NCBI GenBank assembly: GCA_031256445.1
Contig: JAIRQN010000106.1
Location: 31,897-95,896 of the forward strand
Direction: 5' to 3'
Source: Treponema sp.
Lineage (GTDB): Bacteria > Spirochaetota > Spirochaetia > Treponematales > Breznakiellaceae
Length of the DNA: 64,000 bases
In this document: positions 9,645 through 18,363 of the stretch, piece after piece
Position numbering within the stretch: the stretch's first letter is position 1
How the letters are laid out: the number at the start of each line of letters is the position of its first letter
The notes under the pieces: generated by a model
Database searches by the model: none
Seen by the model: only the letters and a program-made list of their open reading frames with translations
What the model was told of the DNA's origin: nothing
Program-made: the position numbers and the translations under genes

Positions 9645-11522
9645 ATGCAGGAGGTTATCGCAAGGCGCATAATAATAATCAGAATACTGGTTATTCTTGT
9701 CTTCGCAGTTTACAGCCTCAAATTGTTCAGCATGCAAATCCTTTCCGGAGACATTTATCTTTCAAGAGCCCAGGACATTTCGCGAAGATCGTTTACAATC
9801 ACGACTCAAAGGGGAGAAATTTACGATCGGGATTTTACCCGGCCTCTTGTAATGAACAGGGACTCTTTCGCGGTTAATATAACTCCCGCCGAAGTGCCGC
9901 GCGGCAGAATGGATGACGTTATCGGCGCGGTTTCAAAAATACTCGGCGTTTCTGACGAGGAAATCAGATTAAGGCTTCCAAGCCAGTATTATCAGCTTTA
10001 CCAGCCTGTTGAAATTGCGTCTAACGTTCCCTTTAACGCGATTGCCGCTCTTGCCGAAAGAAAAAACACGCTTCCTGGGGTTTCATGGCACAGCAAACCG
10101 GTGCGCAACTATGTGAACACAGGCAGCCTGTCGCATGTTTTGGGATATGTTGGGGATATTACCCGCGATGAGCTTACCACCCTTTATAATATGGGCTATC
10201 AGCAGGGAGATGTAATAGGCAAAGCCGGAATTGAAAAACAGTACGATGAACTTTTGCGCGGCAGTGAAGGCAGAGAAATCAGAACTGTAGATGTCAGGGG
10301 CAGACGCATAACGGGCCGCGAAAACACGGTGCTTGTTCCTCCGGAAATGGGAAAAAATCTTGTATTGACTATCGACACAAAACTTCAGACTCTGGTTGAA
10401 AAGGCGCTTGGAAGGAGAATTGGAGCCGCGGTAGTAATGAAGCCGAACGGTGAAATTCTTGCCATGGTTTCCTATCCCTGGTACGATCCCAACATTTTCA
10501 CAAGCGGGCAGAGTTCCGATTATCAGGTTCTCGCGAACGATCCCAACAAGCCGTTTATCAACAGGGTTATTCAGTCATCTTATCCTCCCGCATCAACATT
10601 TAAAATAGTTATGACTACCGCAATTATCACTGAAAACCTGTTCCCCACAGAACAAACCATACTTTGCCAGGGAATGATGCACTTTGGCAACCGTGACTGG
10701 AACTGCCATATCCGCCGGCCTGGGCACGGAAGGCTTAACCTGCGCGGCGCTCTGGCTCATTCATGCGATATATACTACTGGACGGTCGGCAGGGATTTTG
10801 TCGGCGCGGAAAGAATTGTTTCCTACGCGCGTGAGTACGGTTACGGCGAGTTAACCGGCATTGATCTTCCGGGTGAAATCGCCGGCTTTGTTCCTACGCC
10901 GCAATGGAAAGAGCGCCGTTTTCATGAACGATGGGTCGCCGGAGACACGATGAATATGTCAATTGGTCAGGGATATACGCTTGTTACTCCGATACAAATA
11001 TCAAATATGGTCTGTATGGCATTGAACGACGGCAGAATATATAAACCGCACCTTCTTAAAGAAGTCCGCGATCCTGTTTCAAACGCTGTAGAAATGGATA
11101 TACGCCCGCAGCTCCTGCACGAAAGCAAACTTCCCGCGGAAATATTCAGCACTGTACGCAGTGACATGAGAAGCGTTGTAACGGAAGGAGCCGCGCAATA
11201 TCCGCTTAATATGAGATCCGTACAAATTGCGGCAAAAACAGGCACCGCGGAAGTCGGTTTATCCGATCGCTGGCATTCATGGCTTACCGCGTACGCTCCT
11301 TACAATTTCGGCAGAAGTTCGCAGATGGTTCGTCCGTCAGAAGAAAATGACAACACAATTGTCGTTACCGTTATTGTAGAAGCGTCAAATCCCTGGGAAT
11401 GGTGGGCTACTTACGCGACTGCCATTATTTTCCAGGGGCATTTTGCAAACCAGGAATATGAAGATGCGGTAAGAGCCCTGGGATTGCAGTATCTGGCGCC
11501 GCTGCAGGGAAGAAGAGAATGA
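9645..11522 (+). CDS. mrdA: Penicillin-binding protein 2 (elongasome transpeptidase)
   Basis: This class B PBP cross-links peptidoglycan during lateral growth, working with RodA. One N-terminal membrane helix (about 9-29) anchors it. The dimerisation domain includes RGEIYDRDF (about 57-65). The transpeptidase active-site motifs are complete: S317-TFK (catalytic Ser317, Lys320), S373-C-D (third residue Asp, as in other PBP2 proteins) and K531-TG. Length of 625 is typical. The stop codon overlaps the rodA start as ATGA, giving tight coupling with its glycosyltransferase partner. Confidence 0.96.
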   Translation: MQEVIARRIIIIRILVILVFAVYSLKLFSMQILSGDIYLSRAQDISRRSFTITTQRGEIYDRDFTRPLVMNRDSFAVNITPAEVPRGRMDDVIGAVSKILGVSDEEIRLRLPSQYYQLYQPVEIASNVPFNAIAALAERKNTLPGVSWHSKPVRNYVNTGSLSHVLGYVGDITRDELTTLYNMGYQQGDVIGKAGIEKQYDELLRGSEGREIRTVDVRGRRITGRENTVLVPPEMGKNLVLTIDTKLQTLVEKALGRRIGAAVVMKPNGEILAMVSYPWYDPNIFTSGQSSDYQVLANDPNKPFINRVIQSSYPPASTFKIVMTTAIITENLFPTEQTILCQGMMHFGNRDWNCHIRRPGHGRLNLRGALAHSCDIYYWTVGRDFVGAERIVSYAREYGYGELTGIDLPGEIAGFVPTPQWKERRFHERWVAGDTMNMSIGQGYTLVTPIQISNMVCMALNDGRIYKPHLLKEVRDPVSNAVEMDIRPQLLHESKLPAEIFSTVRSDMRSVVTEGAAQYPLNMRSVQIAAKTGTAEVGLSDRWHSWLTAYAPYNFGRSSQMVRPSEENDNTIVVTVIVEASNPWEWWATYATAIIFQGHFANQEYEDAVRALGLQYLAPLQGRRE

Positions 11523-12826
11523 GTTTTCGTGAAATATTAAAACTGGATTATTTATTATTGCTGCCTGTGATAATTCTTCTTGTATTTGGAATATTATTTA
11601 TATATTCGTCAGGAATTACATCAGCCGGCATTCAGGTTTCAGATGAATATGTAAGGCAGATTATCTGGGCTTCTGGCGGCATGGTAATAGCCCTCGCTCT
11701 TGCCCTGATAGATTACAGGCGTTTTTACAATCTTTCCCTTTACATTTATCTTTTTTCGCTTTTACCGCTTTTGTATACCTTAATTTTCGCCAGGGTTGTT
11801 TACGATACGCGCTGGCTGCGCATAGGTTCATTCGGGATACAGGTATCGGAATTTGTCAAGATTTCGGTTATTATTCTTTTGGCCCGTTTTCTCGCTGATA
11901 CTGAACGCAATTCCAAATCATTTTTCCGGTTCTTTATCTGCTGCGTCATCGTCTTTGTTCCGATGGGTATAGTCCTGCTTCAGCCGGATCTTGGCACATC
12001 TTTGGTTTATATAGCTATCCTTATTACGATGACATTCACCGCCGGAATATCAATGCGTTATGTGGCGTTTATGTGTTCATCTCTTGCTCTCTCCGGGGTT
12101 CTGCTTGTGCTGCCCCTTTGGCAAGCGTATATTCTGCGGAAATCCATGCCTGTAATTACAGTTCTTACAAATCCCAAAATAATCATGCTTGTTATTTTAT
12201 TCCTGCTTGTTATCGCCGGTATCGCGCTCTTCGGTTTTTTAAAATATAAAAAAGGTTATTTTTACTGGCTTGTTTACGGAGCGGCTATCAGCGTTTTTTC
12301 TCTTGGCGTTTCATACGCGGCCCGGCTGATTTTAAAAAATTACCAGGTTATGCGTTTAATTGTTTTTCTGGATCCAAATGTCGATCCGCGCGGCGCCGGC
12401 TGGAACATTATCCAGTCAATAACGGCAATAGGGGCCGGAGGGCTTACAGGCAGAGGTTATTTGCAGGGCACTCAGAGCCATTACCGTTTTCTGCCTGAAC
12501 AGAGCACCGATTTTATATTTTCCATTTTTTCCGAAGAAGCGGGTTTCCTGGGAGGATTGATAGTTTTCCTTATGTATCTGATTATCAGCCTGCGTTTGCT
12601 GCATATTATGAAAACCACCATAGACCCGTTCGCAAAATACGTCTGCGCCGGGTTTATGTGTATGTATTGCTTTCACTTTCTTGTAAACGTGGGGATGACG
12701 ATGGGTATAATGCCAATAACAGGAATTCCTTTGCTTTTTATGTCATACGGAGGTTCGGCAATTTTTTCCGCCATGACAGGCATAGGGCTTGCGTTAAGCA
12801 TTTACGTCAGAAGGCATAACCGTTGA
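11519..12826 (+). CDS. rodA: Peptidoglycan glycosyltransferase RodA (SEDS family)
   Basis: RodA polymerises lipid II into glycan strands in the inner membrane with PBP2. The 435-residue sequence has about ten hydrophobic helices. SEDS signatures include LGTSLVYIAI and, after the large loop, QSITAIGAGGLTGRG, FLPEQSTDFIFSIFSEE and the C-terminal PITGIPLLFMSYGGSAIF. It overlaps mrdA by 4 bases at its start and the next gene by 4 bases at its end. Confidence 0.96.
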   Translation: MSFREILKLDYLLLLPVIILLVFGILFIYSSGITSAGIQVSDEYVRQIIWASGGMVIALALALIDYRRFYNLSLYIYLFSLLPLLYTLIFARVVYDTRWLRIGSFGIQVSEFVKISVIILLARFLADTERNSKSFFRFFICCVIVFVPMGIVLLQPDLGTSLVYIAILITMTFTAGISMRYVAFMCSSLALSGVLLVLPLWQAYILRKSMPVITVLTNPKIIMLVILFLLVIAGIALFGFLKYKKGYFYWLVYGAAISVFSLGVSYAARLILKNYQVMRLIVFLDPNVDPRGAGWNIIQSITAIGAGGLTGRGYLQGTQSHYRFLPEQSTDFIFSIFSEEAGFLGGLIVFLMYLIISLRLLHIMKTTIDPFAKYVCAGFMCMYCFHFLVNVGMTMGIMPITGIPLLFMSYGGSAIFSAMTGIGLALSIYVRRHNR

Positions 12827-15312
12827 CAGACAGGGCCGCTGCCGTAGATATAATCGCGCAATTGGGCGGTAAATTACTGAAAGTCGATAAGCCTCAGCGT
12901 TATACCGGCGGCGAATACGGCGCTTATTGCAGAAAAGACGCATATTTACGCACCTTAATAGCGTTTCCAGATTTATATGAAATCGGGATGGGCAATCAGG
13001 CGTTAAAAATTATTTATAACCGCATGAACAACATTCAGGACATAAGCTGCGATCGCGCCTTCGCTGCGGCTCCCGACTTTGAAAAATTGTTACGTGAAAA
13101 CAATATCCCGCTTTACGGCCTTGATACCGGCGCGAGTCTTGGCAGCTTTGATCTTCTGATGTTCACAATTGGCTATGAATTGGGTTTAAACGGCGTTCTT
13201 ACGATGCTCGATGTTTCCGGTATACCCATGCGCTGCGAAGAACGGGATTTCTCCCATCCTGTAATCATCGCGGGAGGCCCCGCTGTTTCAAATCCTCTGC
13301 CGTTCTCTCCTTTTATTGACGCCTTCTGGATAGGAGAAGCCGAGGCCGGTTTTTTTGAACTTGCGTCTTTATTGGCGCGGATGAAAAAAAGAGGGGAGGG
13401 AAGGGCGGCTCTTTTTGATAAAATCGCCTCTCATCCGAATGTATGGGTCAGGGGAAAGAAAAAAGCGTTACGCGCTATCGCATCCGGTTTTTCAGACAGT
13501 AAAACCGAAGATGAAAACGCCGCGGTGTTTCCTGTTCCCTGCATGAAGATAGTCCACAATCACGGCGCGGTGGAAATAATGAGAGGCTGCCCGAACGGCT
13601 GCCGCTTCTGCCACGCGGGATTCTGGTACAGGCCCGCCCGCCAGAAAAGACAGGATTTGATTGTCAGTCAGGTGCGGCAAATGGTAGAAAAAGGCGGATG
13701 GCGGGAAATTAGCCTTTCTTCGCTTTCTTCGGGCGATTATGCCGGCGTCGGGGATCTGGTGGAAAACCTTAATAATCTGTTCAGGGACCGGCACATTTCT
13801 TTTCAGATGCCCTCTTTAAAAGTCACAGGTTTTTCGCTTGATCTGCTGGAAAAAATTTCCGTTACAAGAAAAAGCGGCCTTACTTTCGCTGTTGAGACGC
13901 CGCGTGATATTTGGCAAATGGCAATAAACAAGGAAGTAACCCGCGGCAATGTTACGGCGATTCTGCAGGAGGCAAAAAGACGCGGATGGAAAAGCGCAAA
14001 ATTCTATTTCATGATAGGACTTCCGGTAAAGGAAATAATTGTCAATGAACAATTATCAATGAACAGTGATATAGAAGATATAAGCGATATATCAGAAGTT
14101 TACAGCGAAGAAGAGGAAATTGTTTCGTTCATTACCGATGTCGGAAGAAGAACGCGCATGCATTTCAATATTAATATTGGGATATTTGTTCCCAAGCCCC
14201 ATACTCCGTATCAATGGGCTGCGCAGACAGACGGTTCTCTTGCAGAAGAAAAACTAAATTATATACGTTCCAAATTAAAGCCTATGGGACACAAGGTAAG
14301 CGTGTCTGACATTCTTACTTCCCGGATTGAAGGCATAATGAGCCGGGGAGACGAGAGAGCGGGTTATTTATGCGAACAGGCATGGCGTAACGGAAACAGG
14401 CTTGATGCCTGGAGTGAATATATTGACAAAGAGGTATGGAAGCGGGTTATTGAAGAGAATCGCAATGTTGTTGAACTTATTCTTTCAGGTAAAAACACCC
14501 CCTGGCAGCCAATTGATTCCTGTGTTGAGTCTGAATATTTAAAACAGGAACTTGAAAGATCAAATTCGGCGCAGAGAACATCTTCCTGCAGGGAAAAATG
14601 CAGTTTATGCGGCGTATGCAATAAACATATAAAAACCACCTGTGAAAAAGAAAACAATACAGTATCAGATATACAATTAAATTCTGCCGAAAAAAATATT
14701 TATGTTAACGTATCGCCGCAGCAAGATAACAATGAAGCCATTGACAAGGGCGTTCCGTCTGTTTACAGGATGCTATTTGGTTTCAGTAAAAAAGGACGCG
14801 CTGTTTTTCACGGCCACTTAAGTCTTATAGAAATTTTTTCAATGTCTTTTACAAGAGCCAATCTTCCTGTTATTTATACAGGCGGGTTCAATCCGATTGT
14901 AAAGATGGAATTCGCATCTCCTTTGTCTACAGGCATCAGCGCCTGTATGGAACTGGCAGCTGTTGATTTTTACAGTGATATTAATTCAGGGGATTTTATT
15001 TCCATTCTTAATACATGTTTACCTGAAGGCATAAATCTTGAAAAAGCCGGATGTTTCAAAATTTTAAGCGGAATGAAAAAACATTCGCTTGCGTCACTTT
15101 TTTGGGGTTCCTGTTATAATTCATCTGAAAATGAAAAAGATTATGTTAACTTTAACAATGATAAGGTTTACAGAAAAACAAGGCTTGAAAGTGATTGTTC
15201 ATCCGTATTTGATTTATGCCGCATTGAAGTTCTGGCTAAAAATATAGCCGACAATAGCGTATGGGCGTCATATTTTGATGTTTATAAGTATCTATACGGC
15301 AATAATTTATAA
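12823..15312 (+). CDS. Radical SAM protein fused to DUF2344 (TIGR03960/TIGR03936 type)
   Basis: Substrate is unknown to me for this family, which often follows rodA or precedes rne/rng-type genes. Translation starts at TTG 12823, sharing TTGA with the rodA stop. Domains: a B12-binding-like N-terminal region (about 35-215), the radical SAM core with the cluster ligands C256, C260 and C263 (CPNGCRFC), a Cys cluster C589-x3-C593-x2-C596-x2-C599, and a C-terminal DUF2344 domain (about 645-780). A roughly 25-residue Asn/Ser/Glu-rich segment at about 407-432 follows GLPVKE and is encoded by AT-rich DNA with a direct repeat (14039-14065), looking like an in-frame insertion. The last 60 residues are weakly conserved. 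Confidence 0.88.
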   Translation: MTDRAAAVDIIAQLGGKLLKVDKPQRYTGGEYGAYCRKDAYLRTLIAFPDLYEIGMGNQALKIIYNRMNNIQDISCDRAFAAAPDFEKLLRENNIPLYGLDTGASLGSFDLLMFTIGYELGLNGVLTMLDVSGIPMRCEERDFSHPVIIAGGPAVSNPLPFSPFIDAFWIGEAEAGFFELASLLARMKKRGEGRAALFDKIASHPNVWVRGKKKALRAIASGFSDSKTEDENAAVFPVPCMKIVHNHGAVEIMRGCPNGCRFCHAGFWYRPARQKRQDLIVSQVRQMVEKGGWREISLSSLSSGDYAGVGDLVENLNNLFRDRHISFQMPSLKVTGFSLDLLEKISVTRKSGLTFAVETPRDIWQMAINKEVTRGNVTAILQEAKRRGWKSAKFYFMIGLPVKEIIVNEQLSMNSDIEDISDISEVYSEEEEIVSFITDVGRRTRMHFNINIGIFVPKPHTPYQWAAQTDGSLAEEKLNYIRSKLKPMGHKVSVSDILTSRIEGIMSRGDERAGYLCEQAWRNGNRLDAWSEYIDKEVWKRVIEENRNVVELILSGKNTPWQPIDSCVESEYLKQELERSNSAQRTSSCREKCSLCGVCNKHIKTTCEKENNTVSDIQLNSAEKNIYVNVSPQQDNNEAIDKGVPSVYRMLFGFSKKGRAVFHGHLSLIEIFSMSFTRANLPVIYTGGFNPIVKMEFASPLSTGISACMELAAVDFYSDINSGDFISILNTCLPEGINLEKAGCFKILSGMKKHSLASLFWGSCYNSSENEKDYVNFNNDKVYRKTRLESDCSSVFDLCRIEVLAKNIADNSVWASYFDVYKYLYGNNL

Positions 15313-15407
15313 CGATTAGGATATTATTTAGTAGACAGAATATACATTATAGCCAGTAAAATGAATACTGGAAAGTTAAAGATTTATAATACCTGGAGAT
15401 TTACCTT

Positions 15408-16163
15408 TTACATATTTGGCAGCTTGAATACGCCTATATGCGTTGGTTTGCTGTATATCTGAGTAAAAAGCGCGTTATCATAACCTACCGCGACAATATA
15501 CATGGAAACATAGGCATGCCCCTGAATTCCGGAGCGGCCTGAAACATCCGCGTTAACTGTAGCTACGGCGTTTTCATTGCTGCTCAGTCCGGAGGTATTT
15601 CTGAAAAAAAGATCCGGCTGCCCTGTGGGAAGCCTGGGCTGCGGAGATATTAATTCGCTTGAACGGCAAATGCGTATTTCCTCATTATTATTGAATGAAC
15701 CAAGGCTTACGACAGGATAATTTCCGTCCTGGGTTGGAAACCTTATTGACAATGTACCGCCTCTTGAAGGCAATAAACTGCCTATGTCTTCATCCTCAAA
15801 ACAGAGTTCAAAATAGTTCCTGTTTCTGAAATTTGTGTTCACAGATGTGCTTGCGGATGTATTGGTTGGATCGGTGCTTGGAAAAATCGCGTTATAATCA
15901 TTTATAAGATTTGGGCTTATTGAACTGAATTGGCTGTTATCAGAAGACTCAGTTGGATAATTGCTGATGTAAATTCTGTAGAAAATCGAATAGTTTGACG
16001 CGTAATAAAAACCGGAAATCGAAGGAAGATTAATGGTTGCTTCGGTATTTAATCTGGTAATAATGCTTGCCTGCGGTACCTGAGGGAGATAATAGTATTC
16101 CTCAAGGCCGCAGGACAATAGAAGAAGCCCTGCAGTCAAAAACAGCAGCTTCCTGTAAATCAT
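15408..16163 (-). CDS. Lipoprotein of unknown function
   Basis: The protein has a classic lipoprotein signal: basic start, hydrophobic stretch and a LLSC lipobox with the lipidated Cys at residue 18. The mature part (about 230 residues) is rich in Tyr, Ser and Asn with alternating polar/aromatic residues, suggesting beta structure; I recognise no domain. Its ATG overlaps the stop of the upstream TPR gene (ATGA, 16160-16163), so it is translationally coupled to that gene and to the activator before it. The gene is convergent with the radical SAM gene. A short imperfect hairpin at 15353-15371 lies between the two. Confidence 0.75.
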   Translation of the reverse strand: MIYRKLLFLTAGLLLLSCGLEEYYYLPQVPQASIITRLNTEATINLPSISGFYYASNYSIFYRIYISNYPTESSDNSQFSSISPNLINDYNAIFPSTDPTNTSASTSVNTNFRNRNYFELCFEDEDIGSLLPSRGGTLSIRFPTQDGNYPVVSLGSFNNNEEIRICRSSELISPQPRLPTGQPDLFFRNTSGLSSNENAVATVNADVSGRSGIQGHAYVSMYIVAVGYDNALFTQIYSKPTHIGVFKLPNM

Positions 16164-16834
16164 TTTGATGAATCAAGGACGATTATCCGGCTGTTGGCAA
16201 GATTCGCCCAGACAGTTAAATGCGGCCATTTGCTAAGTACGCCGCGGTACGCGTCAAGCGCGGCCGGAATATCATTAAGTTTTTCGTTAATTCTGCCTGC
16301 CGCGAATTGCGCCCTGACAGCCGCCGGATATTCAAACGGATGAGAGACACAGGCCATGTATAGCTCAAGCGCCTGTTCCAGATTACCCTGCTCTTCCGAA
16401 GCCGCCGCCGCATTAAAGAGCGCTGCCGGAGCCATGTATGTTTTCGGCGCGGCTTTGGCGGCGCTGCGATAAGCCTCTTCCGCCTGCGGCCACTCTTTTC
16501 TTTCCGCATGAATCTGACCGACTATAGACCATGCCCTTCCCGCGGCAAAACCTCTTTTTGATTTGGCAAAATTGCTGATATCTGTAATTAATTCCTGGAC
16601 AACAGCGGCATTTTCCCCGTCATTCAGGGAAGATTTAATCTCGGTAAATTTCCGCGATAATTCCTCTATCTCGCCCATTGATTTTTTATTAAAAAATTCA
16701 TTCAGGGAAACGGTAACAACAAAGCCCGCAATAAGGAAAATTATTACGCCCATACTGATAAAAATAATTCTTCTGTTTCTTTGGACAAAATCGTTAATTT
16801 TGTTCCCCAAACTTACATTGTTGTTCTGCATCAT
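16160..16834 (-). CDS. Membrane-anchored TPR protein (YfgM-like)
   Basis: The 224 residues have an N-terminal cytoplasmic tail, one membrane helix (about 22-43) and an extracytoplasmic helical-repeat domain (about 60-215) with TPR-like units such as GRAWSIVGQIHAERKEWPQAEEAY. This resembles YfgM, a chaperone-network partner of the Sec translocon in other bacteria, but the similarity may just be shared architecture. ATG 16834 overlaps the stop of the activator gene by 4 bases and its own stop overlaps the lipoprotein start, so the three proteins are probably made in step. Confidence 0.75.
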   Translation of the reverse strand: MMQNNNVSLGNKINDFVQRNRRIIFISMGVIIFLIAGFVVTVSLNEFFNKKSMGEIEELSRKFTEIKSSLNDGENAAVVQELITDISNFAKSKRGFAAGRAWSIVGQIHAERKEWPQAEEAYRSAAKAAPKTYMAPAALFNAAAASEEQGNLEQALELYMACVSHPFEYPAAVRAQFAAGRINEKLNDIPAALDAYRGVLSKWPHLTVWANLANSRIIVLDSSK

Positions 16835-18348
16835 AACTCCTTGGGAATATTTATTTTAAGCTCTTTAATCAATCTTGACAGATATGTACGCTGAATGACA
16901 AGCGCTCTTGACGCGTCTGTCTGATTCCATTCATTTTCTTCCAGTACCTTCCGTATAAAATTTGCCTTAAAGACATTAATTGCGGTTTTTAAATTCCGCT
17001 CTGTTATTTCGCCTTCTCCGTCCTGCGCGGGTTTCAGGAAAAGGTCTTCGCGTTCTATCCATTTGTTTTTTCCGATTACGCACGCTCTTTCAATGCAGTT
17101 CTGAAGCTCGCGAACGTTTCCCGGCCACGAATAGGAAAGCATCGTCTGAAGCGCGTCTTCTGAAAACCCGGAGAACTGTTTTTTTGTTTCTCTCATAAAA
17201 TTCTCAAGGAAAAAACGCGACAGCTCGGGAATGTCTTCCGGCCTTTGCCTTAAAGGCGGGATAAAAATCGGAAGCACATTCAGGCGGTAATACAAATCCC
17301 CTCGGAACTGGCCTTTTTTAACCTGTTCCTCCAGGTCTTTATTGGTAGCCGCTATTATGCGCACATTAACATTAACGGTTGTATCGGAACCTACTTTCTC
17401 AAATTTTCTTTCCTGGATGACGCGCAGGATTTTTGCCTGCAATGACAAAGGCAGATCGCCTATTTCATCAAGAAAGATCGTTCCGCTGTCTGCCATTTCA
17501 AAACGTCCCTGTCTGTTGGAAATCGCGTTTGTAAAAGCGCCTTTTACGTGTCCGAACAATTCGCTTTCCAGCAATCCTTCCGGCAATGCCGCGCAATTTA
17601 CCCTGATAAACGCGCAGCGGCTGCGCGGACTTCGCAGATGTATCTGCTCGGCAAACAGTTCCTTTCCTACTCCGCTTTCTCCCAGCAAAAGAACAGACGA
17701 GTCCGTTTTCGCCACTCTGTCGATAATCTCCATTTTCTCCAGAATGACAGGGCTTTTTGTTATAATGGTATGGTATCCCTGATCTGTTGTTTTAAGTTTT
17801 TCCTGCAATATTTTAATTTCACTGTCAGCTTCTTCCATGCTCTTTGTGTTAACGACAGCCAGAGCGGCCTGATTGGCGAAAACTTCCAGCCATTCAATAT
17901 CGTCCTGGGTAAATTCCGCGTCAGCTTTTTTATTAATAACCTGAAGAACTCCGATACATTCATCTTTAATTCTCATTGGAACTGCTATCATTGTTTTGGA
18001 TTTATAGTTTATTTCCTGCGCGATATTGCTTAAATGCCGTTTATCGTTTGCTACGTCGTTTACAATCACAGATTTGTTATGCAGGGCAACCCAGCCTGCT
18101 ATGCCTTCTCCAAGTTTTACGGTGTACTTTTGAACTTCCTTGCCTTTGGAGCCAAGCGCAACTTCAAAGTACAGTTCCTGTCTTTCCTTGTTCATCAGCA
18201 GCAGACTTGACGCCTCAGCGTCGGAAAGCCTGGTTGCCGATTCCATTATCTGGGAAAGAAGGAGATGAACATCCCTGAAATTGGAATTAATCAGGGAGTT
18301 TATCTCGATTAGAGTATGGAATTTATTTGCGTCGATCTTTGACAGCAT
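16831..18348 (-). CDS. GAF-domain sigma-54-dependent transcription activator (NifA-like architecture)
   Basis: This is an enhancer-binding protein for RNA polymerase with sigma-54. Domains: GAF sensor (about 22-168), AAA+ motor (about 195-430) with Walker A GESGVGKE (223-230), the sigma-54 loop as GAFTNA (270-275, usual form GAFTGA, key Thr kept), Walker B IFLDEIGD, and a Fis-type helix-turn-helix at about 460-500. Which signal the GAF domain reads is unknown; no receiver domain is present, so it is not a phosphorelay partner. It follows rpsA by 15 bases in the same direction, an odd place for such a regulator. rpoN is not in this window. Confidence 0.93.
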   Translation of the reverse strand: MLSKIDANKFHTLIEINSLINSNFRDVHLLLSQIMESATRLSDAEASSLLLMNKERQELYFEVALGSKGKEVQKYTVKLGEGIAGWVALHNKSVIVNDVANDKRHLSNIAQEINYKSKTMIAVPMRIKDECIGVLQVINKKADAEFTQDDIEWLEVFANQAALAVVNTKSMEEADSEIKILQEKLKTTDQGYHTIITKSPVILEKMEIIDRVAKTDSSVLLLGESGVGKELFAEQIHLRSPRSRCAFIRVNCAALPEGLLESELFGHVKGAFTNAISNRQGRFEMADSGTIFLDEIGDLPLSLQAKILRVIQERKFEKVGSDTTVNVNVRIIAATNKDLEEQVKKGQFRGDLYYRLNVLPIFIPPLRQRPEDIPELSRFFLENFMRETKKQFSGFSEDALQTMLSYSWPGNVRELQNCIERACVIGKNKWIEREDLFLKPAQDGEGEITERNLKTAINVFKANFIRKVLEENEWNQTDASRALVIQRTYLSRLIKELKINIPKEL

Positions 18349-18363
18349 GGCCGTCCTTAATAC

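Noticed and set aside
15353-15371. Terminator between the radical SAM gene and the lipoprotein gene
   Set aside because: CCAGTA/TACTGG is only a 6-bp stem and neither strand has a following T-run.
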